Source: an uncultured Eubacteriales bacterium (GTDB taxonomy: Bacteria > Bacillota > Clostridia > Christensenellales > Aristaeellaceae). Taken from it: a stretch of DNA of 64,000 nucleotides. The notes beneath the pieces were generated by a model, which searched no databases, had not been told where the DNA came from, and saw only the letters and a program-made list of their open reading frames with translations. The stretch's first letter is position 1. Every line of letters starts with the position of its first letter. Where the stretch lies: the NCBI GenBank assembly GCA_902765735.1, contig CACXBB010000008.1, positions 41,760 through 105,759 on the forward strand. Direction: 5' to 3'. The position numbers were made by a program, and so were the translations under genes. Positions 15,512-24,208 of the stretch are shown in pieces.

Positions 15512-16894
15512 TCATCGACCTCCCACGGTAATATCGGTCACGCGGATCATCGGCTGGCCCACGTTCACGGGCACGCTGCCGCTGGACGCGCCGCACATGC
15601 CCTGTGCCAGGCGAAGGTTTTTGCCCACGCGGTCGATCTTCATGAGGATGTCGCCGCCCCGCCCGATCAGCGAGGCCCCGCGCACGGGCCGGTCGATCCT
15701 GCCGCCCCGGATCAGGTAGCCCTCGTCCACCGCGAAGTTGAACTCGCCGGTCACCGGGTTTACGCTGCCGCCGCCCATCGACTTGGCGTACAGCCCGTCG
15801 GGGCAGGACGATATGATCTCCGCCTCGTCGTCGCTGCCCGCGGCGATGTAGGTGTTGCGCATGCGTGAGGTGGGGGCGAAGGTGTAGTCCTGCCGCCGTC
15901 CGCTGCCGGTGGGGGGCATGTTCATGCGGCGGGCGTTGAGCTTGTCGATCATGTAGTTTTTGAGGATGCCGTTCTCGATCAGCACCAGCCGGGTGGTGGG
16001 CATGCCCTCGTCGTCGATGTTGAGGGAGCCCCACTCGCTGGGCAGGGTGCCGTCGTCCACGGCGGTGACGACGGGCGAGGCGATGCGCTGTCCCAGCTTT
16101 CCGGCGAACTCGGAGTTGCCGAAGGCCACCGCGGCGGCCTCCAGCGAATGGCCGCAGGCCTCGTGGAAGATCACGCCGCCGAAGCCTCCGTCGATCACCA
16201 CCGGCATCACCCCCGCCGGACAAGGCTCGGCGTGCAGCATCGTGACCGCGCGCTCGGCCGCCGCGCGAGCGGCGTCCGCCGCGTCCACACGGTCCGTGAA
16301 CAGCTCGTAGCCCATCATCGCGCCCGGGGCCTCCCGGCCGGACTGGCTGTCGCCGTCCCTCGACGCCACCGCGTAGACGTACAGCCGGGTGTACACCCGC
16401 GTGTCCCCGGTGAACAGGCCCTCGGAGTTGGCGATCAGTATGTCGCTGTCCCAGTGGGTCAGGTTGGCCCGCACCTGGGTGATCTCGCCGGACACCGCCT
16501 TGGCTGCCAGGTCGCAGTCCCGAAGCAGCTTCGCCTTGCGGGTCCCGGCCACGTCCATGGGCATCTCCTTAATCAGGTGGAGGTTGCGCTGGAGGCTGCG
16601 GGTCAGGCGGATATCGCCCACGCGGGCGTCGCCGGACACCGCGTCCGCCGCCTTGCGCGCCGCGGCGACGAGGCCGGAGGCGCCGGTGTCGTTGGTGTGC
16701 ACGTAGACGCTGTTCAGGCCCTTGAACACCCGGATGCCCGCCCCGTGGCGGCGCACCGTGGAGGCCGCCTCCACGTGGCCGTCCACCAGGCCCATCGCGC
16801 CGGAGCGCCGGTCTTCCCAGTAGATCTCGGCAAAGTCGCCGCCGGTCGCGAGCGCCGCGCGCAGCGTGTCGGAGGCTGTGGTTTTGGTTAGCAT
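15512..16894 (-). CDS. tldD: TldD-family zinc metalloprotease subunit
   Basis: 460 residues. Catalytic subunit of the TldD/TldE protease; the zinc motif HEACGH is at 244-249 within GGFGGVIFHEACGHSLEA. The start MLTKTTASD at 16892-16894 has GGAG upstream; longer in-frame ATGs lie in repeat DNA. It overlaps tldE by a few bases, so the two products should be made in balance. Confidence 0.94.
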   Translation of the reverse strand: MLTKTTASDTLRAALATGGDFAEIYWEDRRSGAMGLVDGHVEAASTVRRHGAGIRVFKGLNSVYVHTNDTGASGLVAAARKAADAVSGDARVGDIRLTRSLQRNLHLIKEMPMDVAGTRKAKLLRDCDLAAKAVSGEITQVRANLTHWDSDILIANSEGLFTGDTRVYTRLYVYAVASRDGDSQSGREAPGAMMGYELFTDRVDAADAARAAAERAVTMLHAEPCPAGVMPVVIDGGFGGVIFHEACGHSLEAAAVAFGNSEFAGKLGQRIASPVVTAVDDGTLPSEWGSLNIDDEGMPTTRLVLIENGILKNYMIDKLNARRMNMPPTGSGRRQDYTFAPTSRMRNTYIAAGSDDEAEIISSCPDGLYAKSMGGGSVNPVTGEFNFAVDEGYLIRGGRIDRPVRGASLIGRGGDILMKIDRVGKNLRLAQGMCGASSGSVPVNVGQPMIRVTDITVGGR

Positions 16895-16916
16895 GATGAG
16901 ATGGTCTCCTTGCTTT

Positions 16917-17073
16917 TTATCAATTAGGAATTGGGAATTGGGGTTACGACCTCTTCCGGCGCTTCGCGCCACCTTCCCCTGAAGGGGAAGGCTTAGGTCA
17001 CCGCGTCCATCAGTTCATGAAACGCGGCAGCGGCATTCTATAATTCCCAATTCCCCATTCCCAATTCCCCATT
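16917..17073. repeat. Modular repeat between tldD and the LytTR regulator
   Basis: Left arm 16919-16942 (AATTAGGAATTGGGAATTGG), hairpin cassette 16948-16992 with variable stem GGCGCTTCGCGCC, right arm 17036-17073 (AATTCCCAATTCCCCATTCC). The right arm begins immediately after the regulator's stop codon. Confidence 0.85.
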
Positions 17074-17074
17074 A

Positions 17075-17896
17075 TTATCCAAACATCTTCTGCAGCGCCT
17101 CGAACCGCTCATGGGTGATCAGGGCGTCGTCCCTGAGGCCCTTGAGCTTGACCACGTAGGTCCAGCGGCCGTAGGGCTGTATGGATTCGATCAGGTTGAG
17201 GTTGACGATATAGCTCTTATGGGTGCGGAAGAACCGGTCGTCAGGCAGGCGCTCGTCCAGCTCGGCCATGCCGTCGGACATGGTATAGCGGGCGCCGTCC
17301 TTCATCAGCACGATGGTGGCGCGGTTTTCCCGCATGACCATGGCGATGTCCGCCAGGTCCAGGAAGCTCACGCCCTCCCGGTGCTTGAGCATGATGCGCC
17401 CCGGGACGCTGACCGCCGCCGGGGCAGGCGAAACCGGTGCGACCGGTGCGACCGGTGCGACCGGGGCGACCGGTGCGACCGGGGCGACCGGTGCGACCGG
17501 CTCGGTCACCGGCTCGACGACGCCCCCGCCCAGCCGGTCCCGTATGCGCGCGAGGGTCTCCAGCGCGCGCTCCACCCGGAAGGGCTTCACCAGATAGTCG
17601 AAGGCGTAGACCTCGAAGGCGCTCTTCATGTACTCCTCGTGGGCGGTGGCGAACACGATCACCGTCCGCGGGTCACGGTCCTGTATGGCCCGGGCGCACT
17701 CGATACCGGTCTTGCCGGGCATCTCCACGTCCATCAGCACCACCTGGGGGTGGCCTTCGTCGTACAGCGCGATCAATTGGTCTCCGTCCTCCGCCTCCCC
17801 CGCGAGCCGGTAGCCCTCCGCGCGCTCCACCAGCTTGCGCATCACCAGGCGCATGCCGGGCTCGTCGTCGGCGATGAGAATATTTAAATCATTCAT
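17075..17896 (-). CDS. LytTR-family response regulator
   Basis: 273 residues: receiver domain about 1-120 with the phospho-acceptor Asp56 in VVLMDVEMPG and Lys in YLVKPF, then a linker of repeated Pro-Val-Ala (about 125-160), then a LytTR DNA-binding domain (MLKHREGVSFLDLADIAMV to the end, with FFRTHKSYIVNL). Regulators of this kind control cell-surface, competence or bacteriocin genes. No histidine kinase is adjacent; the upstream gene is a small membrane protein that overlaps it by four bases (ATGA) and may be functionally linked. Confidence 0.93.
   Translation of the reverse strand: MNDLNILIADDEPGMRLVMRKLVERAEGYRLAGEAEDGDQLIALYDEGHPQVVLMDVEMPGKTGIECARAIQDRDPRTVIVFATAHEEYMKSAFEVYAFDYLVKPFRVERALETLARIRDRLGGGVVEPVTEPVAPVAPVAPVAPVAPVAPVAPVSPAPAAVSVPGRIMLKHREGVSFLDLADIAMVMRENRATIVLMKDGARYTMSDGMAELDERLPDDRFFRTHKSYIVNLNLIESIQPYGRWTYVVKLKGLRDDALITHERFEALQKMFG
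17431..17503. repeat. In-frame 9-bp tandem repeat in the LytTR regulator
   Basis: At least seven copies of GCGACCGGN in the coding sequence give the PVAPVAPVA linker. Unit length is a multiple of three, so copy-number change would only alter linker length. Confidence 0.9.
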
Positions 17897-18456
17897 GACG
17901 CCCTCCGCCTCAGTGCCTTGGGCCGGTCCAGGATCTCCGCGACCACCACGGCGCGGCGCAGGCGGTGGATATTCATCTCGGAAAGCTCCAGCGCGGCCTG
18001 GGCGGCGAGGCTCTCGTCGGCCTCCCGGCGCATGGCGGCCTTCATGTGCCGGTCATGCTCCGCGCGGCTCTCGCCCTCCTCGTGGGTGTGCGCCATGGAG
18101 CCGCCCACGCAGCCCTCGTCATCCGCGTGGGTGGTCCCCTGAGGCTTCGCAGCCACGGTCGCCGCCGCGGTCCGGGCGGGCGGCTTCGCGGCACCGACCT
18201 CCTTCGGCACGGCCTGCGCCTTCGCGGCCGGCTTCGCTTCCTTCACCGCGTCGCCCGCGGACTCCGTGGCCATAACGCCCAGCGCCTTCAGGAAGTCCTC
18301 GCCGCTTTTGGCGTTCTCCAGCTTACGGTTAAGCGCCTCCCGGCTGCGGACCGCCTGCTGAGAGGTCTTCCCGGCGCTCTGGGCCTTTTTCTTCTTGCTG
18401 TTGCTGCTGCTGACCAGTATGAACACGATGATCAGTATATACACTAGGACTCCCAT
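17893..18456 (-). CDS. Membrane-anchored protein of unknown function
   Basis: 187 residues from the ATG at 18454-18456, seven bases after AGGAGGG. One N-terminal membrane helix (MGVLVYILIIVFILVSS) followed by a Lys-rich stretch, an Ala/Lys/Pro-rich linker, and a His/Glu/Asp-rich segment DDEGCVGGSMAHTHEEGESRAEHDRHM. The C-terminal part is predicted cytoplasmic and helical. Overlaps the LytTR regulator start by four bases. I do not recognise a characterised family. Confidence 0.8.
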   Translation of the reverse strand: MGVLVYILIIVFILVSSSNSKKKKAQSAGKTSQQAVRSREALNRKLENAKSGEDFLKALGVMATESAGDAVKEAKPAAKAQAVPKEVGAAKPPARTAAATVAAKPQGTTHADDEGCVGGSMAHTHEEGESRAEHDRHMKAAMRREADESLAAQAALELSEMNIHRLRRAVVVAEILDRPKALRRRAS

Positions 18457-18519
18457 AGGGCTGCCCTCCTTGTGCGCCGACGGGGCGAGGGGCGTCGAGC
18501 GCCCCTCACCCGTCAACCG

Positions 18520-19521
18520 TTACTTCTTTTCCTTCTCCTGCGCGGCGGGCGCGCCCTCCCCGGCGATCGCCTCGCGCATGCGGGTGTCGGACTTGATGTT
18601 CTGCATGTTGTAGTAATCCATCACGCCCAGCTTGCCCTCGCGCAGCGCGGCGGCCATGGCTTTCGGCACCTCGGCCTCGGCCTCGACGACCTTGGCGCGC
18701 ATCTCCTGCACGCTGGCCTTCATCTCCTGCTCGTGGGCGACGGCCATGGCGCGGCGCTCCTCGGCCTTGGCCTGGGCGATGCGGCGATCGGCCTCGGCCT
18801 GGTCCATCTGGAGCTGGGCGCCCACGTTGCGGCCCACGTCCACGTCGGCGATGTCGATGGAGAGGATCTCAAACGCGGTGCCGGCGTCCAGGCCCTTGTT
18901 GAGCACGGTGCGGCTGATGAGGTCGGGGTTCTCCAGCACGTCCTTGTGGCTCTCGGAGGAGCCGACGGTGGTGACGATACCCTCGCCGACGCGGGCGATG
19001 ATGGTCTCCTCGCCGGCGCCGCCCACCAGGCGGGAGATGTTGGCCCGCACGGTGACCCGGGCCTTGGCCCGCAGCTCGATGCCGTCCTTGGCGATGGCAG
19101 CGATGACGGGGGTCTCGATGACCTTCGGGTTGACGGACATCTTCACGGCCTCCAGCACGTTGCGGCCGGCCAGGTCGATGGCCTTGGACTGGTCAAAGCC
19201 CAGCTCGATCTGGGCCGACTGCGCCGCGATCAGCGCGTCCACCACGCGGTCCACGTTGCCGCCCGCCATGTACAGGGTCTCCAGCTCGTTCATGGTGACG
19301 TTGATGCCGGCCTTGCGGGCCTTGATCATCGGCGGCACGATGCGGCGCGGGCTGACCCGGCGGAACTTCATGCCCACCAGATTGAAGATGTTGATGTGTA
19401 CGCCGCTCATCAGCGCCGAGAACCACAGCCCCAGCGGGAACAGCGAGAACAGCGCGATGATGACGACGACGATGATGATCGGCAGCGCAAAGGCCGCAAT
19501 GCTCGGACCGTAACGATACAT
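18520..19521 (-). CDS. floA: Flotillin-like protein FloA
   Basis: 333 residues. N-terminal membrane hairpin (about 8-45), then the SPFH/PHB-like domain, then an Ala/Glu-rich coiled coil (about 235-310) ending in EKEKK. Sequence landmarks [28 protein letters not shown] and [17 protein letters not shown] fit FloA of Bacilli and Clostridia, a scaffold of functional membrane microdomains that affects fluidity, secretion and signalling. Directly downstream of nfeD, the usual pairing. Confidence 0.96.
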   Translation of the reverse strand: MYRYGPSIAAFALPIIIVVVIIALFSLFPLGLWFSALMSGVHINIFNLVGMKFRRVSPRRIVPPMIKARKAGINVTMNELETLYMAGGNVDRVVDALIAAQSAQIELGFDQSKAIDLAGRNVLEAVKMSVNPKVIETPVIAAIAKDGIELRAKARVTVRANISRLVGGAGEETIIARVGEGIVTTVGSSESHKDVLENPDLISRTVLNKGLDAGTAFEILSIDIADVDVGRNVGAQLQMDQAEADRRIAQAKAEERRAMAVAHEQEMKASVQEMRAKVVEAEAEVPKAMAAALREGKLGVMDYYNMQNIKSDTRMREAIAGEGAPAAQEKEKK

Positions 19522-19544
19522 GATATTGACCTCCTTGATCTGTT

Positions 19545-20045
19545 CTATACGATTTCTTCAACAACGATTCGGTTTCCCGCAACCTTCTGCACCCTGATCG
19601 GCCTGCCCTGGGCGATGAACTCGCCGTCGGAAACCACGTTGAGCTTCACGCCGTCGAATTCGCCGATGCCCGCGGGGCGCAGGGCCGTGTGGGTGACGCC
19701 CTTTTTGCCGATGAAGTAGTTCAGGTCGTTGTTCTCGGCGGCGTCGGGGGAGATGGCCACGTCGTTGAGCGCCAGCTTCGACTTCTCAAGCCGTCCCTTG
19801 GACGCCGTGATCAGGCACACCGTCAGCGCGATGCACAGTATCGCCGCCAGGATCACGAACAGCAACAGCCCCTGCTCCAGCGGCGGGCTGAGCAGCACAA
19901 ACCCCAGCACCAGCGACCCGATGCCCAGCATCCCCGGCACGCCGAACCCCGGGATGTACATCTCGAACACCAGCAGGCCCACGCCCACCAGCAGCAGTAT
20001 CATCTCCGGCAGGTTCGATGCCAACAGGCTCCATAAACCGCCCAT
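19545..20045 (-). CDS. nfeD: NfeD-family membrane protein
   Basis: 166 residues: four predicted membrane helices (about 12-82) and a C-terminal OB-fold NfeD domain ([34 protein letters not shown]). This is the short form without the ClpP-like protease domain. NfeD proteins are encoded with flotillins and help them in microdomain organisation. A 23-base gap separates it from floA. Confidence 0.94.
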   Translation of the reverse strand: MGGLWSLLASNLPEMILLLVGVGLLVFEMYIPGFGVPGMLGIGSLVLGFVLLSPPLEQGLLLFVILAAILCIALTVCLITASKGRLEKSKLALNDVAISPDAAENNDLNYFIGKKGVTHTALRPAGIGEFDGVKLNVVSDGEFIAQGRPIRVQKVAGNRIVVEEIV

Positions 20046-20080
20046 GCCAGCTTCACCTCGCTTTGTCTTTCGATGGTCTT

Positions 20081-20109
20081 AGTATACCATCTTTCCCGCC
20101 AAAAGAAAA
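20081..20109 (-). promoter_or_regulatory. Promoter of nfeD-floA
   Basis: Minus strand extended -10 TGGTATACT with TATACT at 20081-20086; a weak -35 (TTTTCT, 20104-20109) lies 17 bp upstream. Confidence 0.6.
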
Positions 20110-20244
20110 GGGCGCGCGCACGAATGATACACTTTTCGCCCCGAAATGTCGCGGGGGTCCCGTCAAAAATGTGAAATATCTGTGCCGCCGCATGCCGTTG
20201 TCCCGTATTTCATATGAAATCACTGTCCGGAGAGGAGGGAGTAC

Positions 20245-20472
20245 ATGGGGCGATTGTGGAAGCTCACGGTGGTCATGACCGCGCTGACCGCCATACTTTT
20301 CTCGTCGGCGGCGGGCGTCACGCTGTGGCGGCTGTGGCGGCGTCCGCCCAGGCTGACGCTGGAGCAGACGCCGGAGGGCCTGAAATGGGAGGGCACTCAG
20401 TATTCCGCGCTGCTCAAGGTGCGCGACGCGCGGATGGACTGGCTGATGATCTGGCGAAAAAAGGATGATTAG
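20245..20472 (+). CDS. Small membrane protein of unknown function
   Basis: 75 residues: one N-terminal membrane helix (LTVVMTALTAILFSSAAGV) and a basic cytoplasmic tail rich in Trp and Arg. AGGAGGG lies five bases before the start, which supports translation. It lies 70 bases before nagA but that gene has its own promoter between them. No family recognised. Confidence 0.65.
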   Translation: MGRLWKLTVVMTALTAILFSSAAGVTLWRLWRRPPRLTLEQTPEGLKWEGTQYSALLKVRDARMDWLMIWRKKDD

Positions 20473-20486
20473 TCCTGTAAAACCGC

Positions 20487-20515
20487 TTGAACGCGCCGGA
20501 AAAACGTGGTAGAAT
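20487..20515 (+). promoter_or_regulatory. Promoter of nagA
   Basis: TTGAAC (20487-20492), 17 bp, TAGAAT (20510-20515). Confidence 0.75.
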
Positions 20516-20541
20516 ATAGAAGATACAAAGGAGGCCTCGTC

Positions 20542-21687
20542 ATGAAGAGCATCGTCAACGGACGGATACTGATCCCTGACGGCGTTATCGACCAGAAGGT
20601 ACTCACTTTTGACCAGCGCATCGCGGAGATCGCGTCGGAGCCCCCGGAGGAGGCGGAGATCATCGACGCCAAGGGCTGCTATGTGGCCCCGGGGCTGATC
20701 GACGTCCACTGTCACGGCTTTATGGGGTGGGACACCTCCCGCGCCAGCGTCTCCGACCTGAAATCCATGTGCGCCCACCTGGTCCGCAGCGGCGTGACCA
20801 GCTGGCTGCCCACCACGCTGACCCTGCCCTGGCCCGAGCTGGAAAAGTGCTTCGCGGCCATCCGCGAGGTCATGCGGGAGAGCGCCCTGCCGGAATGGTG
20901 CGGCGGCGCGCAGGTGCTGGGCTGCCACGCGGAGGGGCCGTTCATCAGCCCCAGGCGCAAGGGCGCCCAGTGCGAGGCGTACATACAGCGCCCGGAGGCT
21001 CGCAGGATCAAGCCCTGGGCGAGCGTCATCCGGCTGATCACCGTCGCCCCCGAGGTGGACGGCGCGCTGGACTTCATCCGCGCGGCCAAGCGGCTGGGCA
21101 TCGCGGTCTCCATGGGCCACAGCGACGCCACCGCCGAGCAGGCCTTCGCCGCCATCGAGGCCGGGGTCACCCATGTGACCCACACCTTCAACGCCATGGC
21201 CCCGCTGAACCACCACAGCCCCGGCCTGGTGGGCGCGGCGCTCAACGACGACCGGGTGTACTGCGAGCTCATCGCCGACGGCCTCCACGTCAGTCCCCTG
21301 CTGCTTCCCCTGCTGGCGCGGCTCAAGCTGCACCGGCTGGTGCTGATCACCGATTCCATACAGTCCGCGGGCCTGCCCGACGGCGTCTACGATCAGCTGG
21401 GCGTGCAGATCCGCATGGAGGGCGAGTGCTGCCGCCTGATGGACGGCACCATCGCCGGCAGCACCCTGACGATGGACAAGGCCGTGCGCAACTTCGTGCG
21501 CTACTCCGGCATCCCGGTGTGGCGCGCCGTCAACATGGCCTCCCTCTACCCCGCCCGCGCCATCGGCATGGACAGCCGAAAGGGCGCGCTGCAACGAGGC
21601 AAGGACGCCGATATCGTCATCGCCGACCGGCACTTCAACGTCCGCGCCACCTTCGTGGGCGGCGAGTGCGTTTACAGAGCACAGTAG
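20542..21687 (+). CDS. nagA: N-acetylglucosamine-6-phosphate deacetylase
   Basis: 381 residues. Removes acetate from GlcNAc-6-phosphate in amino-sugar catabolism and cell-wall recycling. Amidohydrolase landmarks: HCH (56-58, DVHCHGFMGWD), metal ligand Glu131 in HAEGPFISP, His193 in MGHSDAT, His214 in THTFNAMAPLNHHSPG, catalytic Asp271 in LITDSIQ. The start at 20542 follows AAAGGAGG by seven bases. No nagB or PTS gene is adjacent, so it stands alone here. Confidence 0.96.
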   Translation: MKSIVNGRILIPDGVIDQKVLTFDQRIAEIASEPPEEAEIIDAKGCYVAPGLIDVHCHGFMGWDTSRASVSDLKSMCAHLVRSGVTSWLPTTLTLPWPELEKCFAAIREVMRESALPEWCGGAQVLGCHAEGPFISPRRKGAQCEAYIQRPEARRIKPWASVIRLITVAPEVDGALDFIRAAKRLGIAVSMGHSDATAEQAFAAIEAGVTHVTHTFNAMAPLNHHSPGLVGAALNDDRVYCELIADGLHVSPLLLPLLARLKLHRLVLITDSIQSAGLPDGVYDQLGVQIRMEGECCRLMDGTIAGSTLTMDKAVRNFVRYSGIPVWRAVNMASLYPARAIGMDSRKGALQRGKDADIVIADRHFNVRATFVGGECVYRAQ

Positions 21688-21729
21688 CGGGAGAAATGTT
21701 GTTTTGTTGATTGTTGACCTGGATTCGGC

Positions 21730-21820
21730 TTGAGAGTGCAGAGTGCAGTTTTGGTTCAAATCCCTTCGAGATTTGTCCGATTGAAAGAGATTTCGCGTTG
21801 AAGGGATCAATCGTGCCACC
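21730..21820. repeat. CAGAGTG heptamers and AAATCC hairpin downstream of nagA
   Basis: GAGAGTGCAGAGTGCAG (21732-21748) is followed by TTTTGGTTCAAATCCC-TTCG-AGATTTG, a short hairpin also present at 29490-29530. The matching inverted arm is the CACTCTC array at about 22090-22130. Confidence 0.8.
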
Positions 21821-21936
21821 GTAGGGGCGGCGATGCGCCGCCCGCCGGGTGGATGCGCAGCACCTCATCCGGCGCTACGCGCCACCTTCCCCTCAAGGGG
21901 AAGGCTTTTGGGCGGGCGCCGCGTCGGCGCCCCTAC
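21821..21936 (-). mobile_element. 116-bp MITE-like element, copy 1
   Basis: Starts with GTAGGGGCGGCGATGCGCCG and ends with the inverse GGCGCCCCTAC-type palindrome; the interior has a hairpin cassette (CCTCATCCGGCGCTACGCGCC, then ACCTTCCCCTCAAGGGGAAGG). The same 116 bp occurs in the opposite orientation at 45788-45903 with only a few differences. It encodes no protein. Confidence 0.85.
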
Positions 21937-21940
21937 GAAG

Positions 21941-22038
21941 GCTCCCCTGCGTAGGGGGAGCTGTCAGCGCAGCTGACTGAGGGGGCGCGGGCTCCCCTGC
22001 GTAGGGGGAGCTGTCAGCGCAGCTGACTGAGGGGGCGC
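21941..22038. repeat. Two identical 48-bp direct repeats
   Basis: The unit runs from GCTCCCCTGCGTAGGGGGAG through CTGTCAGCGCAGCTGACTGA to GGGGGCGC. Copies at 21941-21988 and 21991-22038 are identical, with a 2-bp gap. Each contains two hairpins (CTCCCCTGCGTAGGGGGAG and GTCAGCGCAGCTGAC). This type is common between genes of gut Clostridia, as I recall. Confidence 0.88.
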
Positions 22039-22047
22039 AAATCCGGC

Positions 22048-22130
22048 GGACGCCATGAATGGCGTCCCTACAACGGGACATGTACCCTATCTGCACTCTC
22101 CACTCTCCACTCTTCATTCTCCACTCTGAA
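22048..22130. repeat. REP palindrome and CACTCTC heptamer array
   Basis: 22048-22071 is a REP in the GGACGCC...CCCTAC orientation; 22090-22130 repeats CACTCTC, CACTCTT and CATTCTC, ending ten bases before the weak ribosome site of the next gene. The rest of the 21688-22150 gap holds no gene. Confidence 0.84.
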
Positions 22131-22150
22131 AAAAGGTAAGGACTTCATAG

Positions 22151-23293
22151 ATGCGCATCATCCAATTCTGCGACACCTTCCTGCCCATCATGGACGGGGT
22201 GGGGAACGTGGTGTATCAATACGCGCGGAACATGGGACTCAAGGGCCACGAGAGCTACGTGGTGGCGCCCCAAGCGAACACGGGCTACCGGGGCAACTTC
22301 CCCTTTGAGATCGTGGACTACATCGGCGTGCCGCTTCTGAATCTCAAGAGCTACAAGGTGGGCACGCCGCTGTTGGACGTGCACTGCCAGAACCGGCTGA
22401 ATCAGATCCACGCCGACATCGTCCACGCCCACTCCCCCTTCGTGGCGGGCCACGCGGGGCTGTCCTATGCCCACCGGCAGGGCTGTCCCATCGTGGGCAC
22501 CTTCCACTCCAAGTATTACGACGACTTTCTGCAGGTCACCGGCATCAACGCGCTGGCCGCGCTGGGCACGAAGTACGTGGTGAACTTCTACGAGAAGTGC
22601 GACGAGGTCTGGGCCGTGAACGAATCCTCCGCCCAGACCCTGCGGGACTACGGCTACTGCGGGGACATCCGGGTGGTCTACAACGGCACCGACCTCGCGG
22701 AGGCGGACGACCGGGCGGTCAAGGCGGTGTCGGAGCAGTACGCCCCCGACGGCGCGCCGCTTCTGCTGTTCGTGGGCCAGATGAACTGGAAGAAGAACCT
22801 GCGCTGCGTGCTGGAGGCCTGCGCGCGGCTGCGCCGCCCCTTCCGGCTGGTGCTGGCGGGACAGGGTCCCCACGAAAAGGACATCGCGAAGCTCTCGAAG
22901 GACCTGGGCATCGACGACCGGGTATTCATGACCGGCCACATGACGGACCGGGATCTGCTCAACGCGCTCTACAGGCGCGCGTCGCTGTTTCTGTTCCCCT
23001 CCGTCTACGACAACTCCCCGCTGGTGGTGCGGGAGGCCGCCGCCATGGGCACCCCCGCCATGGTGGTGCGCAGAAGCTCGGCGTCGGAGGGCATGCGGGA
23101 CGGCTTCAACGGCTTTCTGTGCGACGACGACCCCGCCGACCTCGCCCGCGTGGTCGAGCGCGCGCTGTCCGACCCCGAGGCGCTGGAGGAGATCGGCGAA
23201 AACGCCCGCAAGACCATCCCCATCCCCTGGTCCGTGCTGGTGGACGAGGTGCTGGAGCACTACGGACAGATCATCCATCAAAAGAGGAAGTGA
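22151..23293 (+). CDS. GT4-family glycosyltransferase
   Basis: 380 residues, retaining GT-B glycosyltransferase. The N-terminal half begins MRIIQFCDTFLPIMDGVGNVVYQYA (acceptor side); the C-terminal half carries LLFVGQMNWKKNLRCVLEA and the donor-binding motif FPSVYDNSPLVVREAAAMGTPAMV. Probably transfers a sugar to a lipid or cell-wall glycan. The ribosome site is weak (AAGGTAAGG about ten bases upstream). The next gene starts five bases after its stop, so they form an operon. Confidence 0.92.
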   Translation: MRIIQFCDTFLPIMDGVGNVVYQYARNMGLKGHESYVVAPQANTGYRGNFPFEIVDYIGVPLLNLKSYKVGTPLLDVHCQNRLNQIHADIVHAHSPFVAGHAGLSYAHRQGCPIVGTFHSKYYDDFLQVTGINALAALGTKYVVNFYEKCDEVWAVNESSAQTLRDYGYCGDIRVVYNGTDLAEADDRAVKAVSEQYAPDGAPLLLFVGQMNWKKNLRCVLEACARLRRPFRLVLAGQGPHEKDIAKLSKDLGIDDRVFMTGHMTDRDLLNALYRRASLFLFPSVYDNSPLVVREAAAMGTPAMVVRRSSASEGMRDGFNGFLCDDDPADLARVVERALSDPEALEEIGENARKTIPIPWSVLVDEVLEHYGQIIHQKRK

Positions 23294-23298
23294 ACCCC

Positions 23299-24024
23299 AT
23301 GCAGGGATACTATGAGCATACGCTGACCATACTGCCCAGCATGTGCGACGCCACGGCGAAGCTGGGCGTGCCCAACGCCTTTGTGCTGTTCATGGACCTG
23401 GCCACCGAGCACGCCGAGCGGCTGGGCGTGGGCATGAACGGCCTGATGAAGCAGGGGCTGTTCTGGCTGACCGTGCGCACGCGCATACGCTTTTACGACC
23501 GCCCGGCCATGACCGAGACCGTGACCCTGCGCACCTGGCCCGAAGCGCCGGAGCGCTCCCGCTGCAACCGGGATTACGCCATACTGCGGGGCGGGGAGGT
23601 CATCGTCGCGGGCAAGACCGAGTGGATGATCATGAACCTGAAGACCCACCGGCTGCATCCGGTGGACGGCGTGTTCCCGGAGGACCTCGAGCTTCTTGAG
23701 GACCGGGTGCTGCCGGAGCCCTTCGCGCGGCTGACCGACGATTTTTCCGACGCCGAGTGCCTCGGCCAATACACCGTGCGCTCCACCGACATCGACCTGG
23801 GCGGCCACATGAACAACGCCGCCTATGTGCGGGCCATCGCCGGGGCGTTCTCCTCAAAGGAATGGAACGACCTGCGCATCCGCGAGATGGAGGTCGCCTT
23901 CCGAAGCCCCTGCTTCGAGGGCGAGACCCTGGATATCCTCCGGCGCGACGCCGACGGGGGCATGGAGATTTGCCTCTCCCGGGAGGGAAAGACCATCGTG
24001 CTGGCGAGGATCGTCGGCGGATAA
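23299..24024 (+). CDS. Acyl-ACP thioesterase (FatA/FatB-like)
   Basis: 241 residues, two fused hot-dog domains. Hydrolyses acyl-ACP to release fatty acids in the cytoplasm. The second domain has the active-site pattern STDIDLGGHMNNAAYVRA (Asp/Asn and His with Asn-Asn) typical of PF01643. Start at 23299 follows GAGGAAG. Placed after a glycosyltransferase; together they may supply or edit a glycolipid, which is inference. Confidence 0.92.
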   Translation: MQGYYEHTLTILPSMCDATAKLGVPNAFVLFMDLATEHAERLGVGMNGLMKQGLFWLTVRTRIRFYDRPAMTETVTLRTWPEAPERSRCNRDYAILRGGEVIVAGKTEWMIMNLKTHRLHPVDGVFPEDLELLEDRVLPEPFARLTDDFSDAECLGQYTVRSTDIDLGGHMNNAAYVRAIAGAFSSKEWNDLRIREMEVAFRSPCFEGETLDILRRDADGGMEICLSREGKTIVLARIVGG

Positions 24025-24033
24025 TAAAACAGC

Positions 24034-24198
24034 GGCGGGCTGTCTCAAAACGCATATGTATTCATGATACCTGCGTAGGGGCGCCGATGCGGCGCCCGCC
24101 CGTGTACGAAATGCAACGTACTTCATGGGCGGGCGGCGCATCGCCGCCCCTACGGTATGCACACACATGAATGATTATGCGTTTTGAGACAGCCCGCC
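24034..24198. mobile_element. 165-bp element with 23-bp terminal inverted repeats between convergent genes
   Basis: Arms 24034-24056 (GGCGGGCTGTCTCAAAACGC plus ATA) and 24176-24198 are perfect reverse complements. Inside are an inverted pair of GC-rich palindromes (24075-24100 and 24128-24153). It fills the gap between the convergent thioesterase and transglutaminase genes and could also act as a two-way terminator. Confidence 0.85.
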
Positions 24199-24208
24199 AC
24201 CTTATTAT

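Noticed and set aside
17075..18456. Two-component pair for the LytTR regulator
   Set aside because: The upstream membrane protein has no histidine kinase motifs (no H-box or ATP-binding G boxes).
21688..22150. Small coding genes in the repeat-rich gap
   Set aside because: All frames pass through palindromes and lack ribosome sites; composition follows the repeats.
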